Shown here: in pieces, positions 47,074 through 57,099 of the stretch
How positions within the stretch are numbered: the first letter of the stretch is position 1
How the letters are laid out: every line of letters begins with the position of its first letter
From: Zonotrichia leucophrys gambelii
Lineage: Eukaryota; Chordata; Aves; Passeriformes; Passerellidae
Direction: 5' to 3'
Length of the DNA stretch: 64,000 nucleotides
NCBI RefSeq assembly: GCF_028769735.1
Contig: NC_088170.1
Location: 57,693,585 to 57,757,584, forward strand
Program-made: the position numbers and the translations under genes
Notes under the pieces: model-generated
Seen by the model: the letters and a program-made list of their open reading frames with translations, nothing else
Databases searched by the model: none
Told to the model about the DNA's origin: nothing

Positions 47074-49458
47074 AGCCATATAAACTCAAGTTTGTGGTAC
47101 TGCTGTGGTGAATACAGTCAAAATACAAATAGTTCAAAAAGTACTTTGTGGCACAATATGTGGATTCCTATCCCTTTCCACTGTGTTTTGGAAAAGCTCT
47201 GGAGTTTCCCTGTCAGTGTTATTTAAAGTGTGTTTGCTGTCCAAAAAAACCAAACAAGCAAACACTGAAGCTGTTGTGAATTCAGCAGCACACTGTAATG
47301 CTGCTAGTAAATATCACAGTTGCAGGCTGTGGATGTTTTCTCCTTACCATCAGGAACTTATTCTGCAAGCTGTTTCTTCCTTTCTGGCACCAGAAGAATC
47401 CATAGACTGCAGTCAGGTCATAGTTCTGGCAATGCTGTATGAGTCAAACATGCCTCACCTTCCTCTGCTTTCCTTTGACTGAAACAGCAAATGTTACAGT
47501 CTGGTCAGAGCCCAGCTGGTAAGGGTGCCAGCTACAGCACAGCATTATCATTCCATCTAGGCCTGATGGCCACAGTGTTAGTATCTTAAAGGGACATTTT
47601 ATTTTCAGCACTTTGTAAAGAATAGTTGCTATGAAAACATAGTCATTTTTGCCTTGCTGCTGCCATTGATTGGGAAAATATATAGAATAGTGTGATTTTA
47701 AAAGCCTTGAGGCTCAGTCATGTCTAAATTTTAATCAACATTTTATTTATAGAAAAATTAATATTGAGGAGTTTAGCTTCATTTGCACAAATCTCAAGAA
47801 CAGAAAATAAGATTGATATATGCAATTTGATGTGCATTTTTTTCTTTTGATCATCTTTTTGCAGCAATTATTTATAAGGGCTAGGGTTTTTTTTCCTAAA
47901 TTCAAGGACTTGGTTTCTGCTGGAATCCCTGAAAATGGCACTGAGGCTGCTGAGCAGTTTTTCAACAGTACCACATTGCTTATATGAAATAGAGAAGATA
48001 GAGAGAAATATTTTTTATAATATTTGTGTGAAATAGTTTCATTTAAGGTAAAAACATGTAATGTCAAGCAGAGGTAACTATTTCAGGAAAAAGATTGCCA
48101 GACTTTGAGACATTAATTTTATCTGTACTTCATGTATGAATATGGAAATACAATGTTGTTTTCCAACTCTTGTCACCTAACACATTGATGTTCAATAGGT
48201 ATGAGACTTATCATAGAGAATAATTTACATGTAAATCTGTAGTTTATTTTGCAAGTGCAAATTTAGATTTCCATATGGTAAGACAGGACCTAGGTCTAAA
48301 TAAGAAACATTATACTTTAGTTCCAATCACTTTCATAAGGAGTATGGATAGGACTGGCTATAGAAAAAAATTGAATTTATGGAAAATCTGAGCATGGAGT
48401 ATAAGTATGGTTCCTACCATCCCTCATCAACTATAACCAGATTTACATCACTCTCAGAGGAGAATATAGTGCTGAACTCCTTGGGGCAGGAAACACCTCT
48501 CTCTACCTTGCAGAGGTCCCAGGTGTGTTAGAAAACTTCCCAACTGCAGCTTTCACAGCTAAGCCAAACTCCAGTCTATGCCCCAGGAACTGCTCCCCTG
48601 CTCCTGTTTGCCCTGGGAGTGTCAGGCTCCATGCTTGAAGCTGCACTGGGGTGTCTGCACAGGGGGGCTGCTCCTTCCCTGGCCTGCTCCTCTCCAGGGA
48701 CCCAGGCTGGGCCCTGGATTCCTCTACCAGCTGAAAGCCAAGGGCTCTGCACCCTCATGTGCTGCCAGTAGGAACAGGGAGCTGCTGTGGCAGGAGAACA
48801 TGTGACAGCTTCTGTCTATCTTTGCAAGACATTTATAGACATGACTTGTTGGAAATAAGCAGGAAGTTGATATTGAAACACTGGCACATTCTGTTTATCC
48901 TTTTGTGATCCAACCACTCCTGTCTTCCAGGTCTTTTTTTTTGTGTTATTCGTTAGGCACCTTCTTATGATCTATCCCCTATTTCCACTTCCCACCCATA
49001 TGCCATCATAAGTTTTAGTTCGTAGTTTTTACTCAGTTTTTTGTCATATTTGGTTGGTTTGGTTTTTTTCATAACTGAACTGGTACGTTTGCTGTGCACT
49101 GGGACTTCACTTGCAGCCTGTCCTTTTGCTGTGACATGTTTGCTGTGACTCTGCCACCTCTGCCTGTGCTGTATAATAGGGTGCTTTGTTCTTGGGCTTG
49201 TTCAGCAGGCTGGTGGGCTGATCCTGTGCTTATGCCTTGGAACCCTGATAAACCCTGACATTAAATGGAGATGGGAACTATATTGTCTTTGTGTCTGGGT
49301 TTTTCATGGTTAATGGTTTTGAATAAAGGGTCTGATTGATTGAACTCTGCTTTCTGTCCTCTTAAGCTCTTATGCCTAGATGCCATTTGCTCTTTCTGTC
49401 CTTGAATTACAAAATTCACATTGAAATTAAGATTTGACATTTTATTTCTTTGAAAAAG

Positions 49459-49533
49459 GGAGTCTCAAGAATGTGGTCCTTGTTTTGGGATATTGCTATA
49501 AAAGTGACACCGAAGACAACAAATATCACAAAG
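49459..49533 (+). CDS. LRRK2: LRRK2 exon 50 (last WD40 strands)
   Basis: Encodes SLKNVVLVLGYCYKSDTED and NKYHK, matching human SLKNVMLVLGYNRKNTEGT. The acceptor GAAAAAG is purine-rich and weak compared with that of the candidate exon at 46,799. Donor CACAAAG|GTATCT. Intron 50 (1.9 kb) contains a CR1/L3-like LINE fragment. Confidence 0.95.
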
Positions 49534-49759
49534 GTATCTGCATTGTGTTTTACTAACTTGTATTATTAGTGGAGGAGACACTATTGTGCTTGACTACTCA
49601 CTGAGAGTTAAGAGTTGATCATCATTTGACAAAATTTTATGAAACACTACTATTAAGTAGTTTTTGTTTTATTTTGCATATCTGGGGTCGTACAAACTGA
49701 AAGTAACTTCCAAAAAAGGATCTGAGGAAGCCACTGTTTGAAGGATTTAATACAATTTT

Positions 49760-50580
49760 TTTTCAAAGCTGTATTTGGAGAGTAAATGTCATTGTCTAAT
49801 TGGAGCATGTATCAAATGGATTTCCAGAGGTGTCTGTGCTAGGTCAGGAATCCCCAGTGCTTTCATGAGTGATGTGAATGAAAGAATAGTGAATGTACTT
49901 TTTAGTTTTGCAGACAGCTCACAGCTAAGACAAGCTCCCCAGAGGGCAGGATTAGAACTCAAAGTGACCCTGACAAATAGAACTAATGGTCTGGAAGGAA
50001 ATAGGATACAATTCTGTAAGGACAAATGCAAGACCTTTTATTTAATTAGGAATAATCTGCTGCACCAGCATGAGGAAATGATCAGCTTAAACAGCAGTGC
50101 TGCAGAAAATGGGTCAGAATTGATCAGAGGCTGGTCATGAATCAGCCCTGTCACGTGGGTGCAGATGAGGCAAACACCATTCTCACACCATGAAAGTGGT
50201 GTCTATAAGGCATGAGCTAAATCTTACACTCTGCTGGGTGCTAATATGGCCTCTGCTGGAGGAGCCTAACCATTTGTTGCTGAATGATCTGGACTATGAG
50301 GAATAATCCAGAGGAGACAAATGCAACCTGTGAGGAAAAGTTGAAGGGAATTAAATTGGTTAATATAAATAAAGCTTAGAGAGGACATGATAATTGCCTT
50401 CAAATATGTAAATGAAGAGCAAGAGAATAAAGACTTCTCCATATTCCCTGTGGGTAGGATAAGCACTAACAGGTTTCTGTTACAGCAAGGGAGTTTTTGG
50501 TCAGACATCGGTAAAAGTTTCCTGACAATTAGGACAGCAAAGTGCTGGAAGATAGAAGAGCTGCATCTTTAGATTTTTCT
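49760..50580 (+). mobile_element. Old CR1/L3-like LINE fragment (intron 50)
   Basis: About 0.8 kb. The translated + strand shows NRIQFCKDKCKTFYLIRNN, like the CR1 motif MKFNKGKCKVLHLGRNN, preceded by a FADDTKL-like FADSSQL. Downstream DNA (GAGAGGACATGATAATTGCC, TTCAAATATGTAAATGAAG) resembles the conserved 3' part of ancient CR1/L3 elements. Several frameshifts and stops; not active. Confidence 0.7.
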
Positions 50581-51427
50581 AAGAACAGTTAAAGTTGATG
50601 CTCTGATCAATGCCCTTCTTCATCTTTATCTCATCCCAGTTTCAGTGACCCCTAAAAATGTGGCAATGACAGTATAAAGTTAAGGAGGCAAGTGCAGATG
50701 AGCTGACTGAAATGACTGAAACTTTAGAGCATTGGGTTTACATTGTGGTATTCCCTAATTTCTGAACCATAAGAACATTTATTGGCTTGTTAGCATTTTT
50801 ATTTTATTTAAGAATGACATTAAATTACAGAGAAGAATCAGGGGCCCCAGAATCCTTGGGGCCTTAGTTTGTAAGCCTCAGTTCATGTAAGTGTTCTCAG
50901 TTGTCCCTATTCCACTAAAACCAGTGTGAATTTTTCATGAACAAAGAGTTGTTTGCATGAATGGAGACTGAGGAAGTGACCTTTTCTCAGTATATTCACT
51001 AGCTTATTAAATCAGTTTTTATTTTACAGTGAATGTGGTTTGAGTCTCATAGGCATTGGGGTATATCTGCTTAGAAAGAGAGATGAAATTTTAGCAGCAC
51101 CTCAGTATTGGCATTAGCTGTAGCTCAGGTCAGTTCCTTAATGCCCATGGGCACCAGAAATGGTTTTTTTTCAAGTACTTTTAAATGGTATAGTCTAAAT
51201 TTAGGAACTGGAATGCAAATCATCGTGCAAATACAAACAGCTTGTAACCCATAACTGCATCACCTCACACACAAAGTGTCATGGAATTTGTCTTCTGGGT
51301 CTTAATGATCATGCTTCATTGGGTAAATTTATGAGTAATTGAGAACAAGCAGATAAGCACAATAATTTCTAATTATGCAGTAACTCATCTCTGTTGCAGT
51401 TTTCAAATTCTCTTTTCTTTTCTCCAG

Positions 51428-51549
51428 AGTTACAATCCTGTGTGTCAGTGTGGGACATTAACCTGCCCCATGAAGTGCAAAACCTGAAAAAACACATAGA
51501 AATGAGACAGGAATTAGCAGAAAAAATGAAGAGCTTTTCTTTGGACTGA
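51428..51549 (+). CDS. LRRK2: LRRK2 exon 51 (last strand, C-terminal helix, stop)
   Basis: Encodes LQSCVSVWDINLPHEVQN, closing the propeller, then the helix KKHIEMRQELAEKM that packs along the kinase in the human structure, ending KSFSLD and TGA. Human ends RRTSVE, so the T2524 autophosphorylation site is Phe here. Acceptor CTTTTCTCCAG. Confidence 0.97.
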
Positions 51550-52145
51550 AAAGTCACCCTGCAAGTGCCATTTTTTTCTAGTCTTCCATCCTAACATACT
51601 GTGCAATATTTACAACTTCTTCTTCCTGTTATTTTTAACCTAAAGCAGGAAGAAAATTACCATGAGAGTATTCATAGGATGCCAAGAAGAAAGAAGTTAT
51701 TTTTAATATTTGAAAGGACAGAAAACTGTTGGGAATTTCTGATTCTAAAATGCTGTCATGGATCTGTTGTTTACCTGTGAAGTTCTGCTCTCTGCAACTA
51801 TGGCTCAACTTAGGTATAACATTGTTCATTCAGTTTTTGATCCCAGTTAATCTGGGGATAAGCCAGGAGACTATAAGTGGCTCTAATTTACTTAAGTATC
51901 TCTATGAGTTGACACTCTAATAAGAAGCAAAATTTAAGCCTCTGTGTGCTTACTGCACTTTGCATGTGTGAGTTTGCTCCTGTGATTCATGGTTTAGTAA
52001 TGTCAGAGCTCGTGACTCTGTGAAAAAACATCATCTAACAGCAGTGTTTAAAGGAATATGTAATTACTACATTACTCTTTAAAAACAACAGGCAGAATTG
52101 TCTGTGTTTCTTTCATGAATAAATGACTTTTTTTTTTCCATTATG
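51550..52145 (+). other. LRRK2: LRRK2 3' untranslated region (proximal form)
   Basis: AT-rich DNA between the stop codon and the first good polyadenylation signals. The end is inferred about 20 bases past AATAAA at 52,119; the exact cleavage site cannot be read from sequence. A longer form ending near 53,155 is possible. Confidence 0.6.
52119..52124 (+). terminator. LRRK2: Polyadenylation signal AATAAA (LRRK2, first)
   Basis: Canonical AATAAA 570 bases after the stop, followed by a run of T. It is the first canonical hexamer I found downstream of the stop. Confidence 0.55.
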
Positions 52146-52173
52146 ACCAGAAAAAACCCAGTTGTGCTACTCT

Positions 52174-52179
52174 AATAAA
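52174..52179 (+). terminator. LRRK2: Polyadenylation signal AATAAA (LRRK2, second)
   Basis: Second canonical hexamer 55 bases after the first, in CTAATAAAATAG. The pair could give slightly staggered 3' ends. Confidence 0.45.
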
Positions 52180-52792
52180 ATAGCTCCAGATTAAACACAC
52201 GGTGAGGCTTCCTCACGTCAGTGCCCTCGTGCAGCGCTGCAGTCGCAGCTCTGGGCTGGGAACCCTGCCAGGCACAAAACTCCCTTGGGCAGCTCTCTGG
52301 GAAGAGAGAAGAGAAAGCACGGGGTCACTGCTCTGGTCTAAATGCTGCTATGACTTGCTCTCAGTCCAACTTGCTTGTTTGCTTACCTCAGTCTAAAAAA
52401 AGGGGAACTTTTGCTTTGATTTTTCTAACATGCAAAGTTTCCACTTATTCATTCTTGTTGGAATTTGTGTTGTTTGGGGGGATAATCAGGGGAACCTTGA
52501 GGAGTGTAAGAACTGGCTGCCTCTTCCAAATTTGTTTCTACACATCATCATTCAAGAGTCACTGTTTGCTGCTTTCTGGCTGTAAGTGCAAGCTGCTGCT
52601 TACAGCCCACACTGACCTGCTCTAAGGACGTGCCTTATTTCTGTCCTCCTGAAGACAGACACTTTCTTTTTTTGATACCAGAAGAATCCACAGGGTGCTC
52701 CCAAAAACCTCAGGGAGTGGAGCATCCAGAGCCATTCCTGAGTCTAGGGAGCTGAACAAGGTTGAGCAACCAAAAAGTTCTCAGTTTTTTGT

Positions 52793-52848
52793 TTGTTGTT
52801 TTTTTTTTGTGGGTTTTTTGTTTGTTTGTTTCTTTTTGGAAAATTACA
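52793..52848. repeat. T-rich/GTTT low-complexity run (3' flank)
   Basis: TTTGTTGTTTTTTTTTTGTG and TTTGTTTGTTTGTTTCTTTT in succession, 3' of LRRK2. Confidence 0.75.
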
Positions 52849-53132
52849 TACTGGGACAACAGCATTTCTTATGTCCAACTCTAACATTGTTCTGTTCTCT
52901 GCCAGTTGTGGAATGCATACTCAGGATTCTTTTCAGATATGCATCCCAGTTTCTATGAATTCTTGTAATCTGTGTACTGCGAAGAATTTGCTATTTATAT
53001 GGGATTTTATAACTCAGAAAATATATATTATGTTAGAATGAATATGGTTGAGTTTTTTTAAAAGAAAAGAGTATATACATTGTGATTAAGTTTATTTGTA
53101 AGTAATTTTGAAATGTAAGCCTAAACATTTCT

Positions 53133-53138
53133 ATTAAA
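53133..53138 (+). terminator. Possible distal polyadenylation signal ATTAAA
   Basis: The common variant ATTAAA followed by TGTGCTTTGTTAATAATGT, a GT-rich downstream element. It would extend the LRRK2 3' UTR to about 1.6 kb. Confidence 0.3.
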
Positions 53139-53159
53139 ACTGTGCTTTGTTAATAATGT

Positions 53160-55780
53160 AAGCCTCCTTTCTCATCATTGAATTTTTAAGGAGGGGCTTT
53201 TCTGTGCAGCTTTTGTAGCATTTATTTCCTTCAGGATGATGCAAAATCCTGGCTCTGTAGGTATTATTGACACAGCTGCATTCCTGCTGCACACTGCTCT
53301 GTTGCAGTGCATGTCTTGAGCCCTTTTCCCTTTCCCTGTTTGCCCTCTGCGTGGTGTTCCTGCAGCCTTCCCCAGAGATGGGAGGTGACCTGTAAGAAGA
53401 ATTGTCCCCACAGTCATTCCTCACCTCTCCAAGGCTCCATTGATCCATAGATAAATTGGGTTGTGCATTCAGTGTTACAGGGAGGGCAAAGAACAGAAGA
53501 AACAGCAGCCAAAAGAGAGGCAAGAGCTCAGTGCAAACCCAACTCAACTGGCCACTGCTGATTTATCTGTGGCTGGAGAGAAAAATTCTGTCATGGTGGT
53601 AATTCACTGGCACTGTGAGCACAGTGATCCCACTGCATCCTCACCAAATACTAAAAATAGTACTGTGAGAAAATATTTAGAGAACATCTTGTGTTGGTGC
53701 TTCTTGTTCAAAGTGCTCAGGGCCTGGCATCCCCTCCCCAGCTGGCACCTGCCACCAAGGACAGGAACGGAACCATTGCAACCTGCACTACAAGGAAACC
53801 TGTTCCCAGAACATGTCTACTGCCAAACTGTTAGGAAAGAGGGAAAAATAAATATCCCTAACTTCGTGTTCACTCTGGTTTCAGTGGAGCTGTTTGAAAA
53901 CAGTGCAAGCTGATCACATAAGAGGACAAGTTCTGTCAGATATTGTTTCTTGCATGCTTAGGATGACATCCAACATGTGAAAACAGATAACCCTTACTTC
54001 AGAGGAGAGCCTATTTGCTCATGGGAAACACGCATGTGGTGTGGTGTGACTGAACACCTGAGCTGGGACAGCACCTAAAGGGTACTGGGGCTTAAACCTA
54101 AAGGCAAGGAGACTAAACATACACAGTGAGCTGAATGCTTGATTGGAGACTTTGGGGTTTTTTTAAAAGTATCCTTCCCCTCCTGTGCTACTGGCTTTTA
54201 TTAGAGTAATTCTTTTTTATTGGTTGCTTGCTCTGATAAATTACATATGCAGATTCACCTGGCCATTAATTTTAACCTCATTTCTTTTACAAGCAGTTCC
54301 TGTCAATGTCACTACAAACAAGCTGCACAGCCTGATTTAATGCACTTTTGGAATTATGTCCTGGCATTCCTCTGAACACTCACACTCCCTCCAGTGTCCC
54401 ATATTATTATCCTATTACTACTTCATGCACCACGTTGGGGCAAAACTGGGACACATAAGGGAGGAGAGAGCATGAGGCCTCTCAGGTGTGGTTTAACCCC
54501 CAAACAAAGACAAATCCATTTTACAGCGAACACTTTAGATAGCAGAGACATGAGAAAGTAGTCAGGGAAAACTATGAGTCTCAGTGAATGAGGAAAAGAC
54601 AGTGACAGTCATATTTTTCTATTAGTCCTTCAAGTAGAAAAGCGTATGAACAATTTTTCTCACTTACTTTCTGGCTTTTGTCATTAATTTAAAAAATATC
54701 TGGAAAGAGCTCCCCTTACCTGTCTTAGAGAACCAAATTTCCTGATCAAAACTAGCAATATTCTGTTATTTCTGTCTCAATTATGGATGCTCTTCATCCA
54801 TATTATGAACTCATCTCAGGTCTGTACTGACCTGCACATTCTCTTATATAAAGCCTTCTTCATGGCCTTTGAACAGATGTAACTCACTGGCTGCCAGTAT
54901 ACTATTTGGTAACTTCTCCTTTTTTGTTTTGTTTTGTTAGGTAGGCATGTGTCTTTGCAACAATTAATTTATAAATACAGAATAGCATAATCACATGAAA
55001 ATGGAGAATCGTACTTATTGCATATCCATATTTTAAAATTCATTGTTTTAAGAGGAAGAAACTACAAGATGTATTAGTTATTGTTGTATTAACAAAGGGA
55101 AACATCATTTACCAAAAATTTAGAAGTGAACCCAGGTGAAATTTCTAACAGACAGTTTCAGGAATGTTCTTTGCTGCTCCTGTGAGATGTGTAAGCACTG
55201 TGAGGACAATGCCTTGACCTTTAGGCACCTCAGCAAGACTCCTCAATACTTACGCTGGTCCTTGTTCGGTTAAGCAGCAGAATTACAATAATTATTAAAT
55301 GGTGATGTAACTTTTTTCCCTGCAGTCACCTTGATGCTGACTGCTACCCACCTTTTTACATGGGTTGTTTGGACTGAGCAGTAAACTGGAATAATTTTTT
55401 TAAGGTAATTCAAATTTATGATACACCAATAGATCTATTCAAAAAACAGTAGCTTTTTTAAACTATGCCAGTATGGTTCTAGTAAAAACATGATGAAAGT
55501 CAGAAAACAAGCAAAGGTCTTTTCTTTTTTCCCTTTTCAGTGTGTTGCTTCGCCTTCCTGCTGCCAGAGGTTTAAGTGCTGCTGTCAGTCCCTACAAAGG
55601 CCGTCACTAATTAGTGAGGAGAGACTTAACAATCAATGCGCTGTCTTTGGCGTAGGTGATTATTTACTTCGCTTCACCACAGCTCATTAATGTTACTGAT
55701 CTGAAAAGTTAAAGCAGACAGAAGAAGGGAAATAAATTAAAATCTCCTGGGGCCATTTTAGTGTTTTGCCTTTTCTGAAC
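53160..55780. other. Intergenic stretch, no gene recognised
   Basis: About 2.6 kb of mixed composition. The overlapping open frames on opposite strands around 53.13-53.91 kb lack a supportable start or splice context. I see no recognisable repeat, RNA gene or conserved protein here. Confidence 0.5.
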
Positions 55781-55789
55781 TATTTTTTC

Positions 55790-56530
55790 CCGTACCGTGT
55801 GGTGGCCCTGGCTCCTGACGGCACAGCTGTGTTTGGGAGAGGGGCAGGCTCGGCTGGGGGGGCTGTGACACCGCTGCCACCCAGCCGAGAAGCGCTGAAA
55901 CCAGTCTGCAGGAAAGAGGGGGGCGGGAGAGAAAGGAGGAAAGAGAGATAAATGGAGAAATAAATAACAAGCAGAAGCTGGCAGCGTCAGCGCTCAGCAG
56001 CCGAGCCGGCAGCGCTGCGGGGGCCGGGGCCCGGCTTTGGTGCTGCCAGTGCCGCCTCACGGATCCCCTCAGGGCCCTCCCCAGCGGGGTCAGGCAGAAA
56101 ACGCGGCCAAACGCTGCCCCGTGCTCAAGGATGCCTGGGCAGGAGAGAGCAGGCTGGAATCCGCTCCAGGGACATGGGGCTGCATCCCACCGGGAGCTTC
56201 CAGCCCCTCCTGTGCCAGCCCGGCTGCCCCGGCCGCGGCTCCCTCTCTGGGGCACGCCCGGCCTCGCTGGCCCTGCGCCACCGGCAGAGCTGTTTAACCG
56301 GGCTGCAAAGGGGACACAGCCCATCACGGCAAGCGCCCTTTTTAAGGGAAGAATGAGCCACAAGCAGTCCCAGCAGGGAGGGACAGGCCCCGGGGAGCGG
56401 TGCCGCAGCTCACGGGGTCCCACGGCTGCAGCATCGCCGCCTCCTCCCCTGCTCGGGGTCCGGGCAGGGCCCAGCCCGCACAGCGCCATCGGCCCTGAGG
56501 GACAGCGGGCCGCGACAGGCCACGGACAGT
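55790..56530. promoter_or_regulatory. CpG island
   Basis: A 0.74-kb block that is strongly GC-rich with frequent CpG (for example CAGCGCTGCGGGGGCCGGGG, AAAACGCGGCCAAACGC), in sharp contrast to AT-rich surroundings. A GC box GGGGCGGG lies at about 55,919-55,926. Such islands usually mark promoters. No LRRK2 exon lies near, so it should belong to another gene or non-coding RNA. The long open frames across it are products of GC bias. Confidence 0.75.
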
Positions 56531-56570
56531 GACCAGTGTAGTGCCGACAGAAACAGCTGGCACTTTTCAC

Positions 56571-56578
56571 TATAAATA
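56571..56578 (+). promoter_or_regulatory. TATA-like box at the CpG island edge
   Basis: TATAAATA in CACTATAAATACATC, about 40 bases beyond the island's right edge, oriented for + strand transcription toward about 56,600. Only a motif match; no start site is known. Confidence 0.3.
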
Positions 56579-56981
56579 CATCAGCATAAGGTCGGAGAGT
56601 CTCACTTCTGCTTTTTCTTGCCACAACACCTCTGCAGTTGCCTTGAACACATCTGTTTTCTGTGGAGGTTCAAGAAACATCCATACCCGCCACCACCTGC
56701 CAGGCTCCTGGGCTCTGCAATTTGGACTTTAAATCAACTGAGCTGAGGCTGAGGCCCAGAAATGACAACTTATACCAGTATCCTCAGAGATCACAAGAAA
56801 TAAATATTTTATAAAAGCTGCAGGACGCTCTCAAAGCTGTGAGCCCTTGGATGAATAGCAGCAGAAGCTGCAGTTTGCCACACAGGGGTGGGTTCAGGTG
56901 CTGCTGGTGGAGGAATGAAAGCCTGTCCATTCCCCCTCAGGTGATGTTGGCCATGTAAAAAGTATTTCCTCTCTCCACAAG

Positions 56982-57074
56982 CCTCCAGAGACTGCTACAG
57001 TGGCCACTCCTTTGCATTAGTCAAGCACCATCAGGTTCGAGTGAAACTCAAAGGATGCTGTTAAACCGCATATG
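56982..57074 (+). other. Candidate + strand exon, unidentified
   Basis: Bounded by a good acceptor (TATTTCCTCTCTCCACAAG) and a consensus donor (CATATG|GTAAGTATG), 93 bases long. One frame is open throughout, but the peptide is not recognisable, so it may be an untranslated 5' exon. Its place 0.45 kb past the CpG island and TATA-like box would suit exon 2 of a + strand gene; in human the next well-conserved + strand gene on this side is CNTN1, known for several untranslated 5' exons. Confidence 0.25.
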
Positions 57075-57099
57075 GTAAGTATGAGCTTCCTATTGTTCC

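Larger units (their letters stand above)
1..52200 (+). other. LRRK2: LRRK2 gene, exons 6 to 51 and 3' UTR (5' part outside window)
   Basis: Leucine-rich repeat kinase 2 is a large cytosolic and membrane-recruited Roco protein that couples a ROC GTPase and COR dimerisation domain to a Ser/Thr kinase acting on Rab GTPases; it works in endolysosomal and vesicle trafficking. Forty-six exons were located by translation and matched to the human domain order. Together they code 2,339 residues plus stop, starting near human residue 192. No stop or frameshift interrupts the frame and all introns are GT-AG. The hallmark motifs are present: P-loop [16 protein letters not shown], the DYG form of DFG, and APE. 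The gene covers about 51 kb here, compact for a 51-exon gene. Promoter and exons 1-5 are missing only because the window starts in intron 5. Confidence 0.98.

Noticed and set aside
48560..48790. GC-rich patch in intron 49 as a promoter or exon
   Set aside because: Few CpG dinucleotides, no TATA or paired splice sites, and no recognisable peptide.
49775..50140. Open frame of 121 codons in intron 50 as a gene
   Set aside because: Explained by the CR1/L3-like LINE fragment; surrounding frames are broken.
53134..53547. Minus-strand open frame of 137 codons with a hydrophobic, signal-peptide-like start
   Set aside because: The first codon is TTG, not ATG, and an in-frame stop lies a few codons before it. 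The hydrophobic run is the antisense of a purine-rich stretch. No splice site or family match supports it.
55758..56624. Minus-strand open frame of 288 codons
   Set aside because: It covers the CpG island. High GC removes stop codons, and open frames occur on both strands. The peptide is Gly/Ala/Pro/Arg-rich without domain features.
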